Below are positions 23,161 to 35,775 of a stretch of DNA of 64,000 nucleotides, in pieces. The notes under the pieces were generated by a model. It was not told where the DNA came from and did no database searches. It saw only the letters and a list, made by a program, of their open reading frames with translations. This stretch comes from Bolinopsis microptera (Eukaryota; Ctenophora; Tentaculata; Lobata; Bolinopsidae). The stretch is from the NCBI RefSeq assembly GCF_026151205.1, contig NC_087079.1, positions 9,476,635-9,540,634 on the forward strand. Direction: 5' to 3'. A program made the translations under genes and the position numbers. Within the stretch, counting starts at the first letter, position 1. Each line of letters opens with the position of its first letter.

Positions 23161-23649
23161 TTAGGTGCAAGTCGAAATCTAATCGCGCCCCATCATTTTA
23201 CATTTTATACTATGAACGCGAACGATAAGCTTCAGAACAAATCTTAAGTCATTAAAATGCTTGTGCATTGTGTTGTGGATTGAGAAGAAAGCTTTGCATT
23301 TGATAACCAGAAAATAATCAAAATAGAAAGCTAAAGAGACATTTGCATTTTAAAATTTAAAAAACAAAAGCTCTTTTGCCGTTGCCTTAATCAAAATTTT
23401 ACACTTTTGACTAAAACGTTTACCATTATATTTATATAACCATGCCATAAGTAAAGCTGTTTCTGTAAGTAACCAGTATAGTAACGTAAGTATGAAATAC
23501 GTTCCATGATCATCACGATCGAAATATGAAATATACTGGAACTTCGAAGCTAAATAATATCCTATTAGCTTAATTGTTTGTAGCGCGATGCACTACTGGG
23601 TCGCGCGCGCATCAAATAATGCTTCTCGCAATAACAGTAGTGTGCAAAC

Positions 23650-26160
23650 CAACATTCGAACCACCAGCAGCTGGTGGTCAATTTCCTACGAACGAGACTT
23701 AATTTTGGTTCAGACTGGAGTCGAGCGCTACGTTATAGCTGTATATATAGCTCGTTTCACGACGAAATCTTCATTTATTGAGTTTGTCTGTCGATTATGT
23801 TGGAGTTTGTATTTCTAATTTTGTACTCGAATACTGTTAATTTATTTTTATTAAATAGTTGATTTTCGTAACAGCACACTAGTACGTGATTCCTTTTGTT
23901 ATTCTTACATAATTAGGAAGATTTTAAACTTCAATACTATAAATAATCAAATATTTACGAACACCGATCATCGGTATGTACCCATTATGCATTATTGGTA
24001 TCGAAGTCTTATGTTGAGCTGGATATCGAAAAATTTCAAAATGTAAGGCTGTAATTTTGTACTTGTTTAGGTGTAGAACTAGGATTAACAACTTGATTGC
24101 TAGGAGCTAGGAAGAGATTTTAGTAATGATGACCCTTTAAACTTAAACTATATCTCTAGTGCACTTCGATCGGTTTTCTTTTCAATTTTGATAAAACCTA
24201 GTCGTGATCTTTGTTTCAGAACTTCACTAATTTATTAAGTTTTGTAGTTTATATAGACGGAACATGAGCAGATACCATTTGATTAATTATAATATATCCG
24301 ATTTGAAATATTATTCTGTCGGAGTTTGAGTTCAACATGGACACATTTATTAACATCCCGCATGAATTTGTGTCGTCTTTACAATTTTTTGCGCTGAATT
24401 TGTATGCTTATTAATACTGCCGCATGATATCAGTAGCTGCTATAAAACTAGAGTGTATAGCATGTGTATTATACGATGTTTCCCACGTAAAAATCGCAGG
24501 TTGTTTTGGTGCGGCTGGGCACTCTACTGGTGATTGACACCAGAGACTGAGAAAAACTTTGACATAATTTTCAAGTTTGATATGACCTAATAACTACCAC
24601 ATTTACAGGAAGTATGGTAATACATTCTTGTCAGCTGTCTGGGCAAATCTTCTCTCGCAGAATTGGATTAAAATTTAATGTATTTTACTTCTCACTTCCA
24701 ACGATGTCGCAATTATTAGGTAAAATTTGAAGTTATTTTGAGATTCAATTAATAAATTTTAGATTGCAGCTTGATATCACTTAGTATGTACATTGTACTC
24801 GGTTGCAAGGGTAGAACTTATGAGAATACTATCATAGTATTATTGCACTATACTATTATGGGTTCATCAAAGTTCGTATCATGATTTGTCACAATTAAAC
24901 CATCGAGTCACTTGAGGAAACCCGTTAAAGCTCGCAATTGGCGACGAGATAAAGTTTGTGGTACCTCTAGATGTTAAGTTAACTCTTAGGCTCCAATCTT
25001 CCTTACTATACCTACCACTCCTTCTTCCTTGATAAGAAGTAGATCCATCTGGAACAGTGAGCTGCTTCTTCCCTTCTATCCCGTACTAGCCTACTCAGCT
25101 CTCTCCAAACCGTGAACAACTACTCCCGGTGCTAGAACTTTAACCGCATAATTATAACAGCACAATTCTTTCGCTTGAATCTCAGTCTGCTGTAAGACTG
25201 CTGTACCGGTAGAGTTTTTACTTGTATGATTCAGCAATCTGCTCTTTAGATGGTACCGTTACCTCCCGCCATAAGACTGTGCCGTCTTGGTGACCTTGAG
25301 AATATCATAAGGTCCAATATATAAAAGCACTATCCAATATCGAGACCCACTCAGGATCCCAAACCACGACTCCTTTCGGTCGTCTGTACTTGCTTTTTTC
25401 CTCCCAGCATGGACTAAGTCAATGATACTGTCTTACATCGCTGGCCTTGTTCTTATAAGTGTTCACTCGGCGCTCACAAGATAACATGTTCAGAGATCTG
25501 TTGCAGAACCTTGTCGTGCCGTCATTTATATACTCCTTGACTAAGAGCTACTTTACACCTACAGCAAAAATGTGCTAAATGATACCCATCCTCTCCTCAC
25601 ATTACTGTACTTGCACTTACCATCCTCATCTTCGCCATAGAGGTGGTTAAGAGGGTGACGTACACAGCATCTAGCACGAATCCAATAAGTGAGTCTACAG
25701 TGCGTGTCGAAATACATTGCATGTACCCTTATATATTAATTGAGACAGAATTTTAATAAATCAACAAATTCTTAAAATTTAAAAAGGTAGAATTTAATTC
25801 TATGGCATTTATTGAAACCTGCTTTTTTAAAGTTGAGAATTGGTTTCAATTTCTAGAATATCACGATAATGTTGACTCAAAACTGTTTCAGGCAGCTATC
25901 AAGTCTCAAGATATGACATAATTTGATAGAATGTTAGTACCAACGCTATCAGTGCATTGAAGTCGAGTTCTCGATACAGGTATTATAATTAGGTTCTATC
26001 GACCTTTTTTGTAGTCTTAACTCATTTTTATTTGTTATTATACGACCAATTAAAACCTAGCAAACCAGACTTCTTTATGTGCTAAATGTTACTTTAACCT
26101 TAATAATAGCAGCATTGTGGCAGATATCCAGTTACATTTTTTCCAGCCGTATATTATAAA
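23650..26160. other. Intergenic, no gene seen
   Basis: AT-rich sequence with dense stops in all frames. I see no coding exon with flanking splice sites, no tRNA-like structure and no clear repeat over these 2.5 kb. Confidence 0.45.
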
Positions 26161-26162
26161 TA

Positions 26163-26200
26163 TACAGGGTGGGCCAAAAGTCAGTGTGCAAACGTTGGCA
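26163..26200 (+). repeat. Possible transposon end (mariner-like terminus)
   Basis: TATACAGGGTGGGCCAAAAG resembles the CAGGGTGnnCCAAAAGT-type termini seen on some mariner-like and other DNA elements. I found no inverted partner nearby, so this is at most a solo remnant. Confidence 0.3.
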
Positions 26201-26445
26201 TTAATAGCTCAGTCACTGAGTGCCCAATTGAAATAATTGGTTCTGGTATGACTTACTACCACCACTGGTTCGAGAAATTTGTCAAATCGAAACATATTTG
26301 TGTTCATTGTTTTCAAAAGAAGGTTCATTTTCGCATTTATTTGATAGTTTGGATAATCGGATCGAGCCAAATTTTATTGAATTGTGTTTAGCCATTTAAA
26401 TTACGTTTGCTCTAAAAAATGAGAGTATATATATATTACTCATGC

Positions 26446-26502
26446 AACTAAGATAAATTGAGTATAAATACTCAATTTATCTTAGTTTAAGTTGCAAGTT
26501 AT
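26446..26502. repeat. Long perfect hairpin at the start of the duplicated unit
   Basis: The stem ACTAAGATAAATTGAGTAT is followed after two bases by its exact reverse complement, and the pairing extends through GCAAC/GTTGC with a small bulge. The second copy lies at about 27690-27746. It looks like a small foldback element. Confidence 0.7.
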
Positions 26503-27469
26503 ATAACTCATTTTCTAAAGGTCTCGTAAACTTTAATCAATTACAGAGAGTGTGGCCTCTTTTTCACTGAAAAGACGCCATCAGATTTCATTGCATTCTG
26601 GGACCAATTTTGGTGTGATTTAAAGTATCCTACAAATTGGTGTTTACTGTTTCGACTTTTGTAAAATCACTGTAACAATATAATCTGTATTCTTATAGTT
26701 TCAACCATAATAGTGAAATAGAGGGGCTGGCCAATAGCCACACCCTCTGTAATTTATTTAAGTCTACGAAACTTTCAGAAATTTGTGTGTAATTCGGAGA
26801 TAAATTAAACAAGTTGTTATCGGCCACCATGTGTAAACGGAATGTTCTAGCAGACTGTATAATACTATAACATACATTTTCTTACACACACATAATCTAA
26901 TCTCTGGAATGTTGCTATGATATCAATGGCAATGTTTTGATACTGTGTATTATCATGATTATGCCTTACAGGCCGATCTTCCGATGGAGTTTCGGTTGCC
27001 ATGGCAACACATCAATATTATAAAGAATTTGTAAACGCAGTCACAACTCTGTCGTGTACACTGTACGGTGCGAGCGGTTATTTTATGATAGGTAACATCT
27101 ACTTTTTCAGCATTTGCGGGATGACCAGTTCACACGTATATTTTCGCAGACACAACTTCGCATAAAATTATATCCAATTATTCTATAACCAATTATCTAC
27201 ACGGACTTCTGTCTAAATATGAATGAAATCGAGAAAACCAAATATTATATGTTTCATCCTGAAGTTCTGAGTTCTCAGGCAGTAAAATCATGATCCTGAT
27301 AGATATCGAAGTCTCCTTAAATGATTGTCTCTGCTGCTTAATATATCTGGATTGTCGTTGGGAGGCGATGCAGATTTGTTTACTTTTAAGGGGGAGGTTC
27401 TGCTCAGCAGGAGAAAGAGGTGATGCACATTTTGTATTTGTCTGACATGTAGGACTTGAGCCACGTTTC

Positions 27470-27665
27470 CGTAAGTGCAATAAACGGTAACGAGTGGTTT
27501 TTGGATTTCTCCTGAATAAGAGCTGAGATTTTTGGCACTTCCCATATACTCGCACTTGATGCACAGGATTCATGGACTGGACATTTAAGACGAGGCATGA
27601 GGAATAACGGGCACGTGCAGTGTATCCTCTGAGGCGGTAGGAACTGCTGGTAGTGGTATAGTGGG
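27470..27665 (-). pseudogene. Non-LTR retrotransposon endonuclease fragment, copy 1
   Basis: One minus-strand frame (27688-27404) contains SLPFIALTETWLKSYMSD, matching the start of the AP-endonuclease domain of CR1/Jockey-like ORF2 proteins, where the ETWL motif is characteristic. The frame then breaks and no reverse transcriptase follows. It is a decayed remnant truncated at the duplication boundary. Confidence 0.65.
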
Positions 27666-28669
27666 TAGTATATATATATATTACTCATGCAACTAAGATA
27701 AATTGAGTATAAATACTCAATTTATCTTAGTTTAAGTTGCAAGTTATATAACTCATTTTCTAAAGGTCTCGTAAACTTTAATCAATTACAGAGAGTGTGG
27801 CCTCTTTTTCACTGAAAAGACGCCATCAGATTTCATTGCATTCTGGGACCAATTTTGGTGTGATTTAAAGTATCCTACAAATTGGTGTTTACTGTTTCGA
27901 CTTTTGTAAAATCACTGTAACAATATAATCTGTATTCTTATAGTTTCAACCATAATAGTGAAATAGAGGGGCTGGCCAATAGCCACACCCTCTGTAATTG
28001 ATTTAAGTCTACGAAACTTTCAGAAATTTGTGTGTAATTCGGAGATAAATTAAACAAGTTGTTATCGGCCACCATGTGTAAACGGAATGTTCTAGCAGAC
28101 TGTATAATACTATAACATACATTTTCTTACACACACATAATCTAATCTCTGGAATGTTGCTATGATATCAATGGCAATGTTTTGATACTGTGTATTATCA
28201 TGATTATGCCTTACAGGCCGATCTTCCGATGGAGTTTCGGTTGCCATGGCAACACATCAATATGATAAAGAATTTGTAAACGCAGTCACAACTCTGTCGT
28301 GTACACTGTACGGTGCGAGCGGTTATTTTATGATAGGTAACATCTACTTTTTCAGCATTTGCGGGATGACCAGTTCACACGTATATTTTCGCAGACACAA
28401 CTTCGCATAAAATTATATCCAATTATTCTATAACCAATTATCTACACGGACTTCTGTCTAAATATGAATGAAATCGAGAAAACCAAATATTATATGTTTC
28501 ATCCTGAAGTGCTGAGTTCTCAGGCAGTATAATCATGATCCTGATAGATATCGAAGTCTCCTTAAATGATTGTCTCTGCTGCTTAATATATCTGGATTGT
28601 CGTTGGGAGGCGATGCAGATTTGTTTACTTTTAAGGGGGAGGTTCTGCTCAGCAGGAGAAAGAGGTGAT

Positions 28670-29040
28670 GCACATTTTGTATTTGTCTGACATGTAGGAC
28701 TTGAGCCACGTTTCCGTAAGTGCAATAAACGGTAACGAGTGGTTTTTGGATTTCTCCTGAATAAGAGCTGAGATTTTTGGCACTTCCCATATACTCGCAC
28801 TTGATGCACTAGGATTCATGGACTGGACATTTAAGACGAGGCATGAGGAATAACGGGCACGTGCAGTGTATCCTCTGAGGCGGTAGGAACTGCTGGTAGT
28901 GGTATAGTGGGAGCGTTGTTCCTGGCTGAAGAGGTGGATGTGGTCTGGGGTAGTGGTAGGGCATTTGAGTTTGAGGGAGGCTGGACCGGTGGTCGACTAT
29001 TTCTGATAGGAGTCCGATCCTGGTTTGCATCGTTTCCAAC
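28670..29040 (-). pseudogene. Non-LTR retrotransposon endonuclease fragment, copy 2
   Basis: The same endonuclease start (IALTETWL) as in copy 1, but here the 5' flank extends to about 29040 with a proline-rich stretch that may be the ORF2 leader. A one-base difference at about 28809 puts the leader and the endonuclease in different frames. No catalytic region beyond the first motif survives. Confidence 0.6.
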
Positions 29041-29384
29041 AGTCTCCGTAACTATAACAATCCTGTGATCTGGTATTGGTTACTTAAACTTATTTAATTG
29101 AACATGGTGTTTGACGTTGGAGCTTATCACTTTACAGTTTACATCACCTTACCTGAATAATTGAATAGGATGAATACTGAATAGCATTTATTAATGCTTT
29201 CTTTACCCGGAGAACTCTGTTTTACTTGTCCCTCGGTAACACAAGACCGTGAGCCGTGACACTTAGTCACAATAATTAAGTCATAAGTCAGAAAGAAGTC
29301 CATAATTCGTACACCCATGATTATGTTAAATATAGATTGACTCCAGTCTCCATTGTTCAATGACTTCGTCAAAATGTTTTAGGA

Positions 29385-29555
29385 AAATGTTCACAGATTT
29401 GTTAATTTTGGACTCAAATTAACGTTGAGAAAAACTGAATTTATTTTGGAAAAATCCCGGCTAAAACCAAAATCCCGGCCGGTACTGGTACAAAATCGCC
29501 AAATACCAGCCGGTATTCCGGCTGCGCCGGTTATATCCCGGTCGAGTTCTGTCTG
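29385..29555 (-). mobile_element. Fragment of the same hAT family as 48530-49339
   Basis: In reverse complement, AGCCGGGATTTTTCCAAAAT and the following approximately 80 bases match 48590-48690, and CCGGTC/CCGGGAT blocks match the terminal region. No target duplication is seen. It looks like a truncated, diverged copy. Confidence 0.6.
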
Positions 29556-32101
29556 AGACCTAATTTTCTCTATTTCTCGTGCAATTTTAGATCAGACACA
29601 GTCATCTAAATTATTTAATAAGAAGGTTTAAATTATAAGCAATTAAAAACAGTTGGGACTATCATTGTTTGTGAGTACATATTATACGAATATAAGGTGG
29701 TTAATATAATTATAACACATTTAATATAAAACATTTAAGACACATTTTTTTATTCCTGCATTGTACTCATTAATTTAACTAGTAATATTATATAAAAACC
29801 ACATTTCTATTTGTACAGGGAGCTGCTGGTAAACTACCGTCGCTATACATCGACTATGACTACAATCCTACCTTTAAAAACAAACTACATACATATCTCA
29901 CATTTGCGAGGACTACTTCATCACATGCAAAAAATCGACATTGGTAAATAAAGGTAGGTTCTTTTCACTGACTTCGTTAAATGAGTTACATATTTTCACA
30001 CAAATTACGTGCGTGATCATTAAAGGGTTGCTTGTGTGCAGTTACTTCTGGGCCAACGCCACCCTGTTGGGAGTTTTCACATAATATAAGTAAATTTGCC
30101 GATAATACAATTTTACTCATTCGGGACATGTTACCTATATTATCATTATACTAGGCTATTATATTGACTAGGTATTGAGGTTTAATGATGATATGGAATT
30201 TGAATTCTATATAAATTTACACTATGTGGTTGGGGCATTTTGCATAGTAAATATGGTTACTACTCATATATATCATATTATTTGATTGGTATTCGATTTC
30301 TGATTATTTCTCTAGGAATATGATTATTATATCTCAATTTGGCTTTAGGTAGGGTGCCCCGCTAAAAGAACTGGATTCTTCCAGGAAGCATCCCGTGCAC
30401 AGAGCTTGGTCTACATATATATTAAATTATTAACCATTCATTCTGTATGTGCACGAAAATTTATTTCAATCAATCAAAAAACTAGTATTTCTTCAGGTCT
30501 GTCTTCTATAACCACGATGAAAAGAAAAGCTGGGCGAAAACATTTGAGACTGCAGATTGCAGAACTGGAACACTCTATTTGAAGACAGTGGCTGCTGAGT
30601 GCTGAGCTGCATCAAATCTATCAGCATCATGTAACTTCGATCAGGAACAGACTCCAACTTTCATATGACATCTTTGATAGGATAGATGTGTCTGTGTCTA
30701 ATAGGAATAGTTATGTAAGTTATATGAAAGATAATCCATTGGTAGCTAAGAGGAAGAAGGTTAATATCAAAGGTATTTAGTTAAATTTTTTAAAAAGTTT
30801 GTAATTATATGGTTTCAAACGTAAAGTGTTCATTTTCTATGAATTTCTTTTTGAGATGCCCAGAGAGGCATTATTTATAATGTTATGTTATGTTGTGTTA
30901 TGTCCATTTCATTTCCGACAACTAGCACCTGTTTTCCCTAGACTTACCAAGTATTAAGTAACTCCATTAGTATTAGGTTAAATTAAAGGCCCTACATCGA
31001 ACAAGTCTAACAATTAAAACTTAAATGCAAGAGTGCACAATTTATCACTAAATATCTTCCTCTTCTAATTCTAATCAACACACGGTTTCGTCTTTGTTTC
31101 ACCCAATCGTGCTGATAATCAGTAATCATGCACTCTGCACTCTAACTTCGAGATGTTTCAAAAGGGCTCCCGACGAGTTGAATTAGATCAATATTTTCTT
31201 TTGATACATAGATACTGATTGGAAGGTTCATCATACTATTCTTGTCACATGGTAACGATTAACGATTAGCTGATCAGCTTCCAGCATCGACAGGCCGAAA
31301 TCCATAAATATAATCAGTTGTAATTTAATATTTATCATCGTCCGGATCATCATAATATTTTAATTTAAAGTTACAATTGAACGGTGTTAAGAAAGATAAT
31401 TTAAGAGAAATGTTTTGAAAGTGCCTGATTTCGAGTATAAGATCTGTACTGATACATTAAATTTCAGATTGTTATTATAGTTTATTTGTATTTTTTATAT
31501 TATCTTATCCGCACAAGTTCGGAAGCCATCTGAACGCTATTGCCAGATACAGGCATATATTTATTTTGGGGTATCATGCTCTCAGAAATTTCAACTCAGT
31601 CCGATATTATAGTTATACTAACCTGCATTGCATAGGGTTAATTGTCTCGCAGTCTAGTGCATAAACCTTTTATTTTGTATAAACCCTTTATTTTGATTGG
31701 GAAAACTTTAGTTTAATGTGGTTACCGTCTCTAAAGTTGGCATGATAGTTAATAAACTCTTATCTATTATGTCACTGAAGATGACGCCTTGCAACATGTT
31801 TGACGATAGCCTGTAGATTGATAGTTTGATCTAAGTATTTACAACAATTCATCTAGTTTGATTGATTCAAAGGGAAACAAATTCCTCTCTTATCTATTAT
31901 GACTATATTTAAATTCAATCCTGTAAAGTGATACTCCTTTTTTAGTAATTTAAACATGTGTTTTCTCCTTCTGATTTTTAAACTATTACCGGTCACGCTG
32001 AATAATAATGACATCAGTGAATTTAAAGCTATCGTTAACATCACTCAGAAAATGCGCGTCTTTAGCGCGTGTCTTGTTGTTATGCATCAATCCTTCGGTA
32101 G
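29556..32101. other. Intergenic, one weak exon candidate
   Basis: Mostly AT-rich sequence without recognisable genes. A stretch at 29819-29945 follows a fair acceptor (TTTGTACAG) and stays open for about 40 codons, but I recognise no family and see no partner exons. Nothing else is supported. Confidence 0.35.
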
Positions 32102-32962
32102 TAGTAGAGGCTCTTACGGGCAAAAAGACGTGTTTTCTGCTACGAGTTTAGAGACCTAACCGCTAATTGGACACAATAGTATGATGTCTAAGGATCGATA
32201 ATATGTTAAGAAGTATAAATTTGGCCTTATTAGTCACGTGCTATACCAATGCGCGTTTTAAACTTTGACAGTCTATTACTCTAAGGCAAATAGAGTAATT
32301 ATATTCATATTTTGTCAGCAATAAGATCACATTATTTTCTATTTAGTGTGAAAATATGAGCTAGAACGGACATAATCTCGCTGAGTTATAGCTGTTTGAA
32401 ATTTATGATGAACGCGCGGGTGCCAATTGATAACAACTAAATGCTTTTGCGCGTAGTGCGCGTCGAAAATTTGGCAAAAACGCTTGCGGAGTGAAAATAT
32501 TCAAACTTCGATAAAGTATATGAAGTGGGTACTTCTCGGAAAGGAAAAATTTAGGCAAACACGATGTGACTATTTTTGGGTTGATTTAATACAACTGCAA
32601 AAAATTATTCAAACTTCAAGCAAAAAAGTCAAAATTTTTACCACTTTTTTGGATTTTTACCTCAGAACAAATAGAGGGATTTGTTTTATTTTTATACAAT
32701 CTTGTGCGGCTGTCTTTTAGCTATTTTTATGCAAGTTTTGCCGACATGCCAACAAAATTAACTTGCTCAAAATATCAAAAAACATGGTTTTTTGGCCTAT
32801 TTTTGGCCCAAAAATCGGTTTTTTGCGATTTTACCCCAGAACAATCAGTCCAATCATCTTGAAACCACTTTCAATCGATTCTACGGTCAAAAATACGTCT
32901 AGTAAGGTGTATCTGGGGTCCCTAACGTATCGAGCAGACAATGCCCGTAAGAGCCTCTACTA
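32102..32962. mobile_element. 861-bp inverted-repeat element (non-autonomous)
   Basis: TAGTAGAGGCTCTTACGGGC at 32102-32121 is the exact reverse complement of 32943-32962. TAG flanks both ends (32099-32101 and 32963-32965), compatible with a 3-bp (or TA) target duplication. The interior is AT-rich and non-coding; the frames at 32484-32720 and 32763-33011 have no recognisable domain. It sits against a repeat block shared with about 6610-6665. Confidence 0.7.
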
Positions 32963-32965
32963 TAG

Positions 32966-33415
32966 ATCGGCGAGATGCACCACTGTGCCTCACCGAGCTG
33001 CGAAGGATTGACATCGTGAATCAACTTAATTGTTAATGGGCGGCGCTCAGCATGTCATTCCGCCGAATTTTTATTAGCTTGACGGATGTTACTCGTCTAA
33101 ATCTTTCGAAATAGCGCGCACCGCTTTCGTCTCAAAAAGAAAACAACATTAGCGCGACGCCACGCGCAATTCACTAATGTGTAATGGGCAACGCCGCGCA
33201 TATCATCCAATAATATAATGCTTATCGCAACCACTTTGATATATTGGCGAGATGCACCACTGGGACAGTGGTCACGCTGAGCTGCAAACAATTTACTCGG
33301 CCGCTCTGAGCTTAACGGGTGATACTCGTAAAAGATTTACTCCAAATGTTAGGACCGTCGACGAGTCTAACTCGGCGATCGTTCTGGTAGGTTGTAAACC
33401 TACAACGCTCAGCCT
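32966..33415. repeat. Dispersed repeat complex (family X, inverted copy)
   Basis: 32966-33030 matches 6610-6665 in reverse complement. 33310-33410 carries ACGGGTGATACTCGTAAAAG, GACCGTCGACGAGTC and GGTAGGTTGTAAACCTAC in the order expected for an inverted family X copy. The intervening CG-rich stretch is related to the flanks of the 15 kb element. Confidence 0.6.
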
Positions 33416-33741
33416 GCCATTTTGCCTAATCTCTATCCATTTATATTTATGGACATGATATATATAATAGCCTAAATAGTCCCTAAAAAAAGCAAATTCA
33501 AATCAAATCAAAATATAATGACACAAGCATCATCACACATCATCAAAAATATATCTACTAAAGTTTAAAAATTATCTTAAATCTATCGGCCTAAACAACC
33601 AAGTTAAAAATGAATCTAATTTACATACTTTCCACTACTATATAAGTTGATAAAGCGTTTTTTAGCAACATGAGGATTACACATAAGATATTCATTGTGC
33701 TTCTCTTTGTTAGTAGCATAATTTAATTCCTCAATCTTTCC

Positions 33742-34647
33742 TTATACTTCGTCCGAAACATACCAAAAATGACTGTTATTTACAGATCCGTTTAAAATAG
33801 TCTCTTTTTTGAAAGCCTCTAATCTCATTTTAAAACTTAACACAGTCCCACAATTCTTGACATCTGAGGGGAGTTTGTTCCAATATGGTCTCACCCTCTC
33901 CGGAAGAAAAGAACTGTGGACTTTCTTCATTTTACTGCTACTTTTACTGCATCTACTGTTTGATTTATTTCAATCAATGATACCACATTAAGACCAGATC
34001 TGCTCATACTGAACAAACCAGCTCCGTAGTTGGCCAAACCACTTATCATTTTAAAGATTCAATGAGGTCCCCACGTATTCGCCGCTCTGCCAGCGTTGTT
34101 AAATTGAGGATTTCCAGTCGACGACTGTATGGAAGAGTACCCACCTCGTCAATCAGACGGGTAAACCGCCTCTGGACGCTCTCCAGCTCCAAGATGATCC
34201 CCCAACTTCCATGAGCCGCAACTGGACTCCACAATTGAACACAATACTCTAAATGGGGTCTTATCAAAGCTTTGTAAATGGATATCATCACAGATTTTTC
34301 CCTGATAATCAGATTTCTAACAATACAACATATCATTCTGTTGGCTTTAGATATTGAAGCCTTAATCTGTTCATTCCAAAGCAGAGAGTTATGGGTTACA
34401 ACTCCCAAGTCTTTTTCCTGTACAGATTCTGCCAATGTAACTCCATTAAGAGAATAACTTGATCTTGGGTTATCTGTTATCGTTAACATCTAAATGCATT
34501 ACTGAACACTTAGTAGGATTAAACTTTAAAAGCCATTTACTCTCCCACATCTCTAGTTCATTCAGATCATTAACTATAGTTTCATGCTCGGAGGCATTAG
34601 CTATAAGCTTAAGATCATCAGCAAATATTTTAACTTTACTTTTAATG
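33742..34647 (-). pseudogene. CR1-like non-LTR reverse transcriptase, C-terminal half, broken
   Basis: Reading from 34647 downwards, the first frame holds FADDLKLIA, the reverse transcriptase catalytic motif C (F-A-D-D). After a break near 34470 the frame 34489-34046 carries ALIRPHLEYCVQLW and RRFTRLIDEVGTLPYSRR, typical of the thumb and C-terminal region. A third segment (33930-33742) has RVRPYWNKLPSDVKN, the usual C-terminal block. At least two frameshifts or stops make it inactive. It begins exactly where the 6.1 kb inverted-repeat element starts, so the 5' half was probably interrupted or lost there. Confidence 0.85.
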
Positions 34648-34876
34648 TAGGGCCTGTCGTGATATCATGGATCGCTTAGGTTCCACCAGGATCTGGTAGT
34701 CCTCATAATTCTGCGGCCTCTATGTATCGTCATCTCGTACAACTCTTTAAGAATCTTAGGGATTTGAAAAAAAAATGTGAAAATTTGCAGCCTTCCAGGC
34801 ATTGATTGGGTTAACGAGGTGTCGTACGTCACCTCAAGATCGGGTGACAGGGGGCTGACCAGGCCAGAACCCAATT

Positions 34877-35775
34877 CGAAATCTGATTAAATTGAAATAT
34901 GTACAAAAACTCAGCAATATAAATAACCATAACATTGTTAAAACTCGCAAAAACAAAAGACCGATCTAGTACATTTACATACGCGCCATGAACACGGATA
35001 GTTTCAACTGGTTCACAAAAGACTTGGAGGTAGTCCTGGTGGAAAAAATGGTGAAATATTCCAATTTCTAGATCAGATTCACAATTTTTCACCATGATTA
35101 CCCCACAAAAGAATTTCGCTCCTATTCTGATGAAACAGGCTCAACTTGTTCCGTAAGGAAAAGTAAATAACAAATTAAAACGGCACATCAAAATTAAAAC
35201 GGGCTCTAGAACCAAAAAAGGATAAATATCAGAACTAATAGCCTAAGCTTACTAGAAATAAAACATCATCCATACCATAAATTTGAAGGACTAAAGCAAC
35301 GGCTAAATACTAATCATCTATCAGAAAAATATTCACCCTTATCTGTGTAATCACCAAACAGATCACACAAACAAAACTTCTGTTTTAAAAAACTACCCCA
35401 AAATGTTCAATCCTACGCGATTGTTGATCAAGAATCAAAACATTCTTAGCATAATTGCAGTTTTTATTATAAGTGCAGGACGTATTATTGGAATTTGAAG
35501 TGAAACTGCTGACCACCCCCACCGAAGGGAAAACCGTTGAAGTGTTGTTGGTGAAAGTTTCTGCCTTGTTCAGTTTCAGGATCCAGTGGGTCCTCGCCGT
35601 TGTCGAATTGTTGTCGCTTTTCGTCATCAGTTAATACTTCTTTAGCAGCTGCAATGTCAATAAACTTCTTCTCTGCTTCAGCCTTATCAGCCTCTTCAGT
35701 GTATTTATCAGGATGGAACTCTTTTGCTTTCTTCCTGTAAGCTTTGTTAATCTGCGATTTATCAGCGTTCCTTGG
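34877..35775 (-). other. 899-base insertion in the left arm, flanked by AATT
   Basis: The right arm reads ACCCAATCAATTGGGTTCTG without interruption. In the left arm the same sequence is split at AATT, which is present on both sides (34873-34876 and 35776-35779). The insert carries the 3' coding end of a DNAJC3-like gene followed by about 600 bases of AT-rich sequence. There is no poly(A) tail at its far end. Confidence 0.75.
35485..35775 (-). pseudogene. DNAJC3: DNAJC3-like J-domain fragment (3' coding end)
   Basis: From 35775 downwards the frame reads PRNADKSQINKAYRKKAKEF, then HPD, then KKFIDIAAAKEVL, GEDPLDPE and a Gly/Phe-rich tail ending QFHFKFQ before TAA at 35487-35485. HPD is the J-domain tripeptide that stimulates Hsp70 ATPase. 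The FIDIAAAKEVL and GEDPLDPE blocks are typical of DNAJC3 (p58IPK), an endoplasmic reticulum co-chaperone. Helix I of the J domain and all TPR repeats are absent: the homology starts at the border of the insertion. The frame itself is intact. It could be a captured gene fragment, a 5'-truncated retrocopy, or less likely the true last exon of a host gene invaded by the element. Confidence 0.8.

Larger units (their letters stand above)
26420..28911. repeat. Tandem direct duplication, unit about 1.245 kb
   Basis: Copy 1 is about 26420-27665 and copy 2 about 27666-28911. The two are nearly identical over the whole length, with a handful of substitutions and small indels. Each begins with a foldback sequence and ends at GGTATAGTGGG. 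Copy 2 continues at 28912 into sequence absent after copy 1, which fixes the right breakpoint. The near-identity indicates a recent event or an assembly duplication. Confidence 0.9.

Noticed and set aside
27193-27573. A 126-codon minus-strand frame repeated in both tandem copies
   Set aside because: It is out of frame with the recognisable endonuclease motif; its repetition only reflects the duplication.
26420-28911. CRISPR-like array from repeated blocks
   Set aside because: There are only two long copies with no short spaced repeats, and the DNA is eukaryotic.
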